From: Bacteroidales bacterium
GTDB taxonomy: Bacteria; Bacteroidota; Bacteroidia; Bacteroidales; JAEINX01
Length of the DNA stretch: 36,625 nt
Assembly (NCBI GenBank): GCA_016342645.1
Contig: JAEINX010000034.1
Coordinates: forward strand, 1 to 36,625
Direction: 5' to 3'
Numbering within the stretch: the first letter of the stretch is position 1; each line of letters begins with the position of its first letter. The translations under genes and the position numbers were made by a program. The notes under the pieces are model-generated. The model saw only the letters and a program-made list of their open reading frames with translations. It was not told the origin of the DNA and did not search any database. Below, one piece after another: positions 26,525-32,873 of the stretch.

Positions 26525-27649
26525 ATGAAAACGATAAAGAAAATTATACTTATTGCTCTGATATTTATTATCAATCTTAGCTTTTCTTATTCACAGGAAT
26601 TTAAAAAAAACATTAATGATGTTGAGAAAATCAATATTAGCAAATTAACTAATTTCACTGTTGAAGGTTACTCAGGAAAAGATATTATTATCACAAGCGA
26701 AGATTATAAAGCACCTAAAGCAAGGGAGGACGGTTTAAGGCCTGTTTTCGGAAGAGGGCAGGACAATACCGGCCTTGGCTTGTATTTAATTATTAAAAAC
26801 GGAGAATTAAAAATTTCTCCTGTTGTGAAGGAAGCAATTAAAGCAAAATACAAAATCAAAATTCCTAAAAATCTTGATCTTATTATCCCAAAATCTAACC
26901 TTTTCGACATGGAATTCAGTGATTTTAGTTTTGGTTCATCTACATACATTCAGGCAATTGAACTTCAAGAACAAATGAATCAATTATCTTTTGAAAATGC
27001 TGAAATGTTAGAACAATTAGAAGAAATTTCTCCAAAAGATCTTGAAAAAAAAATTGCTGAAAAAGTCCATGAAGTACAAAAAACTGCCAAAAATAAAGCT
27101 AAGCAAAAAAGAATAATTGCAGCCACTAATATAAAAGATAGGGATAAAGATAGAGATAAAGATAAAGATAGAGATTATGATTCCGATTATGATAATGAGT
27201 ATTATTATGTAGGGCCTGGTGTGCAAATCTATTCCGATGAAACAAAAAGGCGAAATTTGAAATTCAAAAATCTTGAAGGCGAAATTGAAATAAATGCCAC
27301 TAATGCCAACATTGCATTGGAAAATATTACAGGCCCGGCAGTTGTATATTTAAGTTCAGGAAACATTATTGCAGATTTTTCACAGCTTAACCAAAAATAT
27401 CCTGTTCTTTTTACAACAATGAATGGTGAGATTGATTTAAGTCTTCCCTCAGATACTAAGGCAAATCTAATAATTACAAACCTATCAAACAGCCAAACTT
27501 ATACAGATTTTAACTTTGATTTTGAAGATGAAAATAATTCATATCTTGAAGAATTTCTCGGCAATAAAATAGAATGCAAAATAAATGGTGGAGGTGTCGA
27601 AATGCAGCTCCGAGCAACAAGCGGGGATGTTTTTATCAGAAAAAAATAA
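26525..27649 (+). CDS. Secreted DUF4097-like (adhesin-like) protein with coiled-coil and Asp/Lys/Arg insert
   Basis: 374 residues. Signal peptide MKTIKKIILIALIFIINLSFSYS. Beta-rich stretches at about 25-130 and 235-374 resemble DUF4097 putative adhesins, which often follow sigma/anti-sigma pairs in Bacteroidota; the second half has repeats such as EGEIEINATNANIALENITGPA and MNGEIDLSLPSDTKANL. Between them lies a helical, Glu/Gln/Lys-rich segment (about 140-200) and a highly charged run of alternating Asp with Lys/Arg, then Asp/Tyr (about 204-225). This insert splits the adhesin-like domain. Its gene starts 67 bp after the anti-sigma stop and is probably in the same operon. Role: likely a cell-envelope target or sensor of the sigma system. 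Confidence 0.8.
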   Translation: MKTIKKIILIALIFIINLSFSYSQEFKKNINDVEKINISKLTNFTVEGYSGKDIIITSEDYKAPKAREDGLRPVFGRGQDNTGLGLYLIIKNGELKISPVVKEAIKAKYKIKIPKNLDLIIPKSNLFDMEFSDFSFGSSTYIQAIELQEQMNQLSFENAEMLEQLEEISPKDLEKKIAEKVHEVQKTAKNKAKQKRIIAATNIKDRDKDRDKDKDRDYDSDYDNEYYYVGPGVQIYSDETKRRNLKFKNLEGEIEINATNANIALENITGPAVVYLSSGNIIADFSQLNQKYPVLFTTMNGEIDLSLPSDTKANLIITNLSNSQTYTDFNFDFEDENNSYLEEFLGNKIECKINGGGVEMQLRATSGDVFIRKK

Positions 27650-27736
27650 ATGCTTTCTTCCGCTATTAAAATAAGCCTTGAAATCTTAAAAAGGTTTGAC
27701 AAATTGTATTAGAAAAAAGCTAATGCGGATTAAGCA

Positions 27737-27760
27737 AAAATTAGATGCGTATCTAATTTT
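27737..27760. terminator. Hairpin terminator after the adhesin-like gene
   Basis: AAAATTAGAT (27737-27746) and ATCTAATTTT (27751-27760) form a perfect 10-bp stem around GCGT, ending in TTTT. It lies 88 bases after the stop, with no other gene before it. Confidence 0.6.
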
Positions 27761-28079
27761 CAGCTAAAGCTACTCTTTTGCTTTCGGCTGAATACAAGTA
27801 TTTTATAAAATATGGCAGAGAAGCTAATTTTCAAGAATTAGTCTGATATCATTACATTCTTTTAACCAATACCTGTTTTACATATTATTAACGACATTGT
27901 TTTGTAAATGGATTCAATTGATTTTTTTTTGCTATTGAGTATTGCATTTTTTTTTAGTTTTTTAAAACCTCTAAAACAGTTAGAGTTTATTTTTTATGTT
28001 TCAAATCATACAACTCAAGTCATGTGTTATTAATAAATTTTTAATTTTACAATATGTTAAGTGTTTGTTAAAAATTACA

Positions 28080-28087
28080 TATCTTTG
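28080..28087 (+). promoter_or_regulatory. Putative -7 promoter element of the response regulator
   Basis: TATCTTTG is an exact TAnnTTTG match, 82 bases before the ATG. A TTTG at 28064-28067 is too close to be a standard -33 element. Confidence 0.45.
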
Positions 28088-28169
28088 TTTTTTTAAATTA
28101 TATGATGTAACAAAAATAATTCTTCATATTCTATTTGATTAATTATTATAGAATAAAGAATGTAAAAAA

Positions 28170-28904
28170 ATGAAATCTGACCATAATAATAAATTGAACG
28201 AAAAAACATCTTTTAAAGAAGCATCAATTCTTGTTGTTGAAGATAATCAAAATGTAAACATTTTGCTAAAGAAATATTTAGAAAAACTTTCTTTTAAAGT
28301 TGTAATAAGTATTGATGGTGAACAGGGATTCAAATGCTTCAACGAATCGCATTTTGATCTTTGTATTATTGATATTATGCTACCCAAAATGGATGGATTT
28401 AACCTTGTAAAGAAAATTAGGGAAATTAATGAAAATGTTCCAATAGTTTTTCTTACGGCAAAAGCTTTTGTTGAAGACAGGATAAAAGGTTTTGAAGCCG
28501 GTTGTGATGATTATATAACAAAACCATTTAGCACAAGGGAATTAGGTTTACGTATTAATGCAATTCTAAAACGCTATTTTGAAAATAAAAGCCATGATAA
28601 TGAGATTGTTTATCATATTGGAAAATATTTTTTTGATTATTCAAACATGACCCTCACAATAGATGATACAACACAAATTCTCACAAGAAAGGAAGCAGCA
28701 CTCTTGAAATTATTTTGTGAAAATAAAAACAAATTGATACACCGGAAAGAAGCAATGAAAGCAATATGGGGTAAGGATGACTATTACATTGGTAGAAGTA
28801 TGGATGTATTTATTACTAAAATAAGAAAACATTTGAAAGCAGATCCCAATATTTCAATTACCAACGTTCATGGTTCGGGATTTAAGCTTGAAGAAAATAA
28901 ATAG
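28170..28904 (+). CDS. OmpR/PhoB-type response regulator
   Basis: 244 residues. The receiver domain (about 18-132) shows the acid pair Glu24-Asp25, the phosphorylation site Asp68 in CIIDIMLPKMDGF, Thr96 in VFLTAKAF and Lys118 in YITKPF. The C-terminal winged helix (about 145-242) has LTRKEAALLKLFCENKNKLIHRKEAMKAIWG and SMDVFITKIRKHLKADPNISITNVHGSGFKL, which is the DNA-binding helix and wing. Family members bind tandem sites upstream of target genes once phosphorylated. No kinase gene touches it; the TPR kinase at 22755 is the only candidate in the window. Confidence 0.94.
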   Translation: MKSDHNNKLNEKTSFKEASILVVEDNQNVNILLKKYLEKLSFKVVISIDGEQGFKCFNESHFDLCIIDIMLPKMDGFNLVKKIREINENVPIVFLTAKAFVEDRIKGFEAGCDDYITKPFSTRELGLRINAILKRYFENKSHDNEIVYHIGKYFFDYSNMTLTIDDTTQILTRKEAALLKLFCENKNKLIHRKEAMKAIWGKDDYYIGRSMDVFITKIRKHLKADPNISITNVHGSGFKLEENK

Positions 28905-28906
28905 CT

Positions 28907-30562
28907 TTAATCAATTATTGAAAATTTCTGTGTAACTACCTTTTTTCCAATCGATATTCTTAAAAAATAAACTCCAGCGATCAAATTCTTACGGTTAATT
29001 TTTATTTTATGATTACCGGCTTCAATTTTACCTTCATCTGATTTATATACTATTTCACCAATAATATTAAAAACACATAAGGAAACATCCTGTTGTTCCG
29101 ATAAATTAAAATCTACTTCTGTTGTTTTGCTAAAAGGATTTGGAAAAATATTTAAGCTTTCGGTATCAATCAAATATTCAATACCAACACCGCTTTCGGT
29201 TTTAAATTGAATAGATTTATATGACTCAAATCCCATCCATTGTGCAATGTAAGTGTTGGTACCATAATAAAGAATAGCCATTCCCGGCGTTTTCAAACCA
29301 TCGCCTCCTGCATCATAAAGATTAAATTTATAGCATTCGGACGAATAAAGGCTGAAAACTTCCTGAATCACTTGGCCTGATTGAGAATAAGGCCCACCCG
29401 AAAAAACAATCTCATTATTATAATTAAGAATCTCCCACGTTGTTTCCTCCGGATTAATATCAGTCCTAAGAAATAATTTTATTTCTGAAGGTGTTACCTC
29501 GGCTTCGGGGATTAAAGCTGTTTGGGTATCGTTAGCAGGATATTGGTCAATATTCCCATTTGGATTGGATGTAGCAACTGTTAAAATATTTGAAAGTTCA
29601 ACTGAAAAAGCAATTTGAGGAAGTGTTACAGTGGTTGTTTCAAGATAGTCTAAATTACCGGACCATGCAAAAACCTTATTGTCTCCGTTATTAACTTTGT
29701 ATTCTATTTCAACACTTGTGAGATTATCAATTCCGGTATTTTTGATGGTAACTTCCGGTTCTAATGAGCCATCACAAATCGCATCAGGTAACATTGAAAT
29801 ATTTATCAATGCTGCATCATATTGATTAGTAGTAACAAATTCCGTGATATTCATTTTTTTTGCTTGCAAAATTTCTTTAGAGTTTTTGTTTTGAATAAAT
29901 AATACTAATTCACAATGCTCGTAATTCCATTCCATATCCTTTATAAATTGTAATGAAATTTCTTGGATATTGTTTTGCGAAAAATCAAGAGCTGTCCCAA
30001 ATTGGTTTGGAATCATCAATCTTTCAACAAAGTTTAATTCGGGTAGTCCTTGCCAAAATTCCTCAATATGCGATTCTGTAAGAACAGCATGTAACACAAG
30101 ATTATCGCCGGTGTATTCTGCTACTTTTTCAATAGTAATATTTACATCATATAATTCAAGTCCCGAGTTAGTTCCCTCAACTGCAAGTGTGAACGATGAA
30201 AGAATAGCCTTTCTTTGATTATATTTAGGTAAATACGATGAATACATGCTTTGTGTTGCATTTCCACCTGATACAGTAAGTATTCCATCGAATTTTGCTG
30301 TTGGGTAACCGGTAATTCCATAGTAACTTATTCTTGAAAGTGAATAAGAATTTTCGTAATCATCTCCACCATGATATTCCACCACAGCAACATTATGGCC
30401 ATTTTCGATTAAATCGTCTGCTCCCATTGCTGCACCAGGGCAATATTGACACCAGGTACCTGTGCCAATCTCTAAAATTACCATTTCTCTTTCAACTTGT
30501 TGGGCTGATATAAAATTAACCGAAATAAAAATAACGGCAATAAAAATTAAAATCTTTTTCAT
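28907..30562 (-). CDS. Omp28-like secreted protein with thioredoxin-fold CxxC and T9SS sorting domain
   Basis: 551 residues from ATG 30560-30562 (MKKILIFIAVIFISVNFISAQ, a clean signal peptide). An in-frame upstream start would add 36 residues before the signal and lies upstream of the -7 box, so it is rejected. Residues about 27-120 are thioredoxin-like, with TGTWCQYCPGA (CxxC) and YYGITGYPTAKFDG (cis-Pro region), as in Omp28-related proteins. A beta-sandwich part follows. The last 80 residues are a type A T9SS C-terminal domain: IFPNPFSKTTEVDF, VFNIIGEIVY, AGVYFLRI, VTQKFSI. It is therefore exported by type IX secretion. It is divergent from the module protein at 30787. Confidence 0.9.
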   Translation of the reverse strand: MKKILIFIAVIFISVNFISAQQVEREMVILEIGTGTWCQYCPGAAMGADDLIENGHNVAVVEYHGGDDYENSYSLSRISYYGITGYPTAKFDGILTVSGGNATQSMYSSYLPKYNQRKAILSSFTLAVEGTNSGLELYDVNITIEKVAEYTGDNLVLHAVLTESHIEEFWQGLPELNFVERLMIPNQFGTALDFSQNNIQEISLQFIKDMEWNYEHCELVLFIQNKNSKEILQAKKMNITEFVTTNQYDAALINISMLPDAICDGSLEPEVTIKNTGIDNLTSVEIEYKVNNGDNKVFAWSGNLDYLETTTVTLPQIAFSVELSNILTVATSNPNGNIDQYPANDTQTALIPEAEVTPSEIKLFLRTDINPEETTWEILNYNNEIVFSGGPYSQSGQVIQEVFSLYSSECYKFNLYDAGGDGLKTPGMAILYYGTNTYIAQWMGFESYKSIQFKTESGVGIEYLIDTESLNIFPNPFSKTTEVDFNLSEQQDVSLCVFNIIGEIVYKSDEGKIEAGNHKIKINRKNLIAGVYFLRISIGKKVVTQKFSIID

Positions 30563-30588
30563 GTTATAATATTGAATATATAAGTTTA

Positions 30589-30596
30589 CAAATCTA
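30589..30596 (-). promoter_or_regulatory. Putative -7 promoter element of the Omp28-like gene
   Basis: The minus strand reads TAGATTTG, an exact TAnnTTTG match 26 bases upstream of the chosen ATG, supporting that start. Confidence 0.55.
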
Positions 30597-30633
30597 TGCC
30601 CTTTTTTAATAAAAGAAATATTTTTAACTTTTT

Positions 30634-30663
30634 TTTGTGAAAAATAAAATATCCTTATTTTTG
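30634..30663 (+). promoter_or_regulatory. Promoter of the module protein at 30787 (-33 and -7)
   Basis: TTTG at 30634-30637 and TATTTTTG at 30656-30663 are separated by 18 bases, close to the usual 19-21 for Bacteroidota. This is the best two-part promoter seen here. It would leave a leader of roughly 115 bases before the ATG. Confidence 0.55.
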
Positions 30664-30786
30664 TAAACAATTATACAAAATGAGATATATCCATACTTAT
30701 AATGTATAATTTTCGTTCTTATTAGAATACTTTGTCATATTTTATAAAATTTATTAAATAAATATTAACTTCATAATTATAGTCTA

Positions 30787-31752
30787 ATGAAAAAAACATT
30801 ATTATTCACATTGATTTCCTGTTTATTTATGTTCACAGGTTTTTCGCAAAGTCTTACTCTACAAACTCCTGAAGGAGTAAATATTCCAAATGGTGGCGAA
30901 ATAACTGTTTACGGTGAAGAAACTGCATTCGAAATTATATGTCATGTCTTTATAACAAATATTTGTACTTCAGATATTAATGTTTCACTACACAGAAATC
31001 AAATTTATTTAGTCGGCAGTTCATCTAGTGCGTTTTGTTGGGGTATTTGTTATTCTCCGAGTGTTAATCAATCGGCATTTCCAATTGTAATAGCTGCCGG
31101 TGCTACTGATGAAGAAAGTTTTTCAGGACACTATTATCCTGATGGAAATGTAGGAATTTCAAGAGTTTCTTACACCTTTTATGATGACGTTAATCCCAAT
31201 GACTCTATTATGGTTATTGTTAATTATGCTGCAGGAATTGAAGGTCAAGCTATTGCAGTTGAACCCGGATTTCAATTTGTATCGAGCAGAATTAACCCAA
31301 CGAACCCTGACCTAATGGCAGTTGCTAACGATATTATAAATGATGATCTTGATTATATAAGAAATTCAGAAGGAGCTATGTTAAGAAAAATCGGGCCGAA
31401 TTGGGTTAATGGTATAGGTAATTGGGTTGGCACCGAGGGATATTTGGTTAAAACCAACGGAAACGGACAATTTAGTGTTGAAGGTTCCGTAATTCCGGTT
31501 AACACACCTATTAATGTTGAATCCGGTTTTCAATTTATAAGCTATTTACCGGATTTTGGAATGGATGCCATGCTTGCTTTTGAAACTATTATTGGAGATA
31601 ATTTACAATATATAAGAGATTCGGAAGGATCAATGATAAGAAAAATTGGGCCTAACTGGGTTAACGGCATCGGAGATTGTGAACCAACTCAGGGGTATTT
31701 AGTAAAAATGTCAGGAGATGATGTTCTGGTTTATCCGGATTTTGATAAATAA
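30787..31752 (+). CDS. Secreted beta-sandwich protein with paired KIGPNWVNGIG modules
   Basis: 321 residues. Signal peptide MKKTLLFTLISCLFMFTGFSQ. Residues about 22-150 form a beta-rich domain with FCWGICYSP, an IAAGATDEESFSGHYYPDGNVGIS-type stretch, and YTFYDDVNPNDSIMVIVNY. I recall this pattern as a common unnamed domain in Bacteroidota secreted proteins, frequently encoded beside Omp28-like genes as here, but usually with a T9SS tail. Instead of that tail it has two shared modules (156-321), ending VLVYPDFDK. It is divergent from the Omp28-like gene across 224 bp. A 16-bp inverted repeat lies downstream. Confidence 0.83.
   Translation: MKKTLLFTLISCLFMFTGFSQSLTLQTPEGVNIPNGGEITVYGEETAFEIICHVFITNICTSDINVSLHRNQIYLVGSSSSAFCWGICYSPSVNQSAFPIVIAAGATDEESFSGHYYPDGNVGISRVSYTFYDDVNPNDSIMVIVNYAAGIEGQAIAVEPGFQFVSSRINPTNPDLMAVANDIINDDLDYIRNSEGAMLRKIGPNWVNGIGNWVGTEGYLVKTNGNGQFSVEGSVIPVNTPINVESGFQFISYLPDFGMDAMLAFETIIGDNLQYIRDSEGSMIRKIGPNWVNGIGDCEPTQGYLVKMSGDDVLVYPDFDK
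31252..31749 (+). repeat. KIGPNWVNGIG module pair in the protein at 30787
   Basis: Module 1 (31252-31512, residues 156-242) has GIG followed by NW. Module 2 (31513-31749, residues 243-321) has GIG followed by DC. This pair is the most diverged of the four outside the core. Confidence 0.85.
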
Positions 31753-31836
31753 TACTTGACCGAAAAAGCCAATTTCTCTTTAATATATTTCCTCTGAAAA
31801 AAAACTTTAAATAAATAGGTCAAAGGGAACCTACGT

Positions 31837-31882
31837 ATAAATTTTTTCATATGTTTGTGTATATTAATATGAAAAAATTTAT
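31837..31882. terminator. 16-bp perfect inverted repeat between convergent genes
   Basis: ATAAATTTTTTCATAT (31837-31852) and ATATGAAAAAATTTAT (31867-31882) are perfectly complementary with a 14-base loop. Its position 85 bases after one stop and 145 before the other convergent stop suits a bidirectional terminator. The stem is A+T-only apart from one G-C pair. Confidence 0.55.
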
Positions 31883-31891
31883 GTCGGTTTG

Positions 31892-31968
31892 AAGTAATGG
31901 AAAGTTGGAACAATGGAAAAAATGAAGTTTGCATATTGATCTTCCAATTTTCCAGTTTTCCATTGCTT
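31892..31968. repeat. 27-bp imperfect inverted repeat rich in TGGAA
   Basis: Arms 31892-31918 and 31942-31968 match at 22 of 27 positions after inversion (AAGTAATGGAAAGTTGGAA against AAGCAATGGAAAACTGGAA). It lies just beside the 16-bp inverted repeat and may be a degenerate small mobile hairpin. Confidence 0.6.
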
Positions 31969-32026
31969 ATTTTTTAAATAATACACTTTTGTTTTTAATG
32001 CGATATTTATTCTATAGCCATTTGAA

Positions 32027-32872
32027 CTAATAAATTTCAAACTCATTATTTTCAATTGCTTCACGAAAAGTTTTCTCTTTTAAATCATTAACCAATTTTA
32101 CTTTACGCTGATTAATAATATAATTAATAATATTTTCTCGTTCGAAACTTAAGGGAGAAATTCCATCTTTAATTTCAAAATCATCGAAATATGCAATATA
32201 ATAATAGGGATTGTCTCTGATCTCAACATAGCGGTTGTTTTTCAAAAACACCTCATAATTATAGGTACTAATAGGAATTTCTTTAATTAATTCATCAAAC
32301 AAAATCCACGATTCGTTGTCGAGAAAATATTTTATTGCATATTGGCTACAATATTTTTCCAGGGAATCTCTGAATTGCAAGGAATCGGAATTGATAAAAT
32401 AACGAATTTTATCAATTCCAGGCGAATCAACATGAATTTTAACATAAGAAACCTTAACTATATTATCCTTTAATTCGAAATTCTTATTGTTTTTATTATA
32501 ATAATCTTCGATTTCTTCCTCAGTAATAATAGTATCCAACCTTTGTTCAATCAATAATGTTTCGTACTTATAAATAATAAGCGAATTACGATAATCGTCT
32601 AATTCAGTAGAAAAATCTTTTTGGTCGTAGGTAAGATTTTTTTCGGCATGTTTGAGAAGCAACTTTTGTCTTATCCAGTTATTGATAAAATTTTGAGATA
32701 AAATTAAACTGTCTTTAGCTGAAACACCGGGAATTATAATTCTATCTAATTCGGATGCATAAAGATATTCATCACCTACACGGGCAAGAATTTCTTCAGA
32801 ATCATCTCTAAAACCTACTTGACAAGCGAGTAAAAATAATAAGCAAAAAAACAATAATTTTCTCAAGATCAA
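32027..32872 (-). CDS. Lipoprotein of the peptidyl-prolyl isomerase/SurA-N type, TTG start
   Basis: 281 residues if started at the TTG at 32870-32872. A second TTG follows two codons later. No ATG is available: the frame is closed by TAG at 32879-32881 and has no ATG before the signal sequence. The N-terminus (ILRKLLFFCLLFLLACQ) is a lipoprotein signal peptide with Cys17 as lipidation site. The rest is helical and Glu/Asp/Lys-rich, with the SurA-type opening (ILARVGDEYLYASELD, FINNWIRQKLLLKHAE). A canonical parvulin active site is not clear, so it may be only a chaperone. The gene starts 1 bp after the stop of the upstream isomerase gene, indicating a shared operon. Confidence 0.8.
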   Translation of the reverse strand: MILRKLLFFCLLFLLACQVGFRDDSEEILARVGDEYLYASELDRIIIPGVSAKDSLILSQNFINNWIRQKLLLKHAEKNLTYDQKDFSTELDDYRNSLIIYKYETLLIEQRLDTIITEEEIEDYYNKNNKNFELKDNIVKVSYVKIHVDSPGIDKIRYFINSDSLQFRDSLEKYCSQYAIKYFLDNESWILFDELIKEIPISTYNYEVFLKNNRYVEIRDNPYYYIAYFDDFEIKDGISPLSFERENIINYIINQRKVKLVNDLKEKTFREAIENNEFEIY

Positions 32873-32873
32873 A

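Larger units (their letters stand above)
27650..28169. other. Intergenic region between the sigma operon and response regulator
   Basis: 520 bases without a convincing gene. It contains a terminator-like palindrome (27737-27760), a weaker CTAATT...AATTAG hairpin near 27823-27841, several GCTAA-type short repeats, very A+T-rich sequence from 27900 on, and an exact -7 box at 28080-28087. Confidence 0.55.

Noticed and set aside
30563..30670. Longer Omp28-like protein with 36 extra N-terminal residues
   Set aside because: It would bury the signal peptide and span the -7 box; the ATG at 30562 gives a normal signal sequence.
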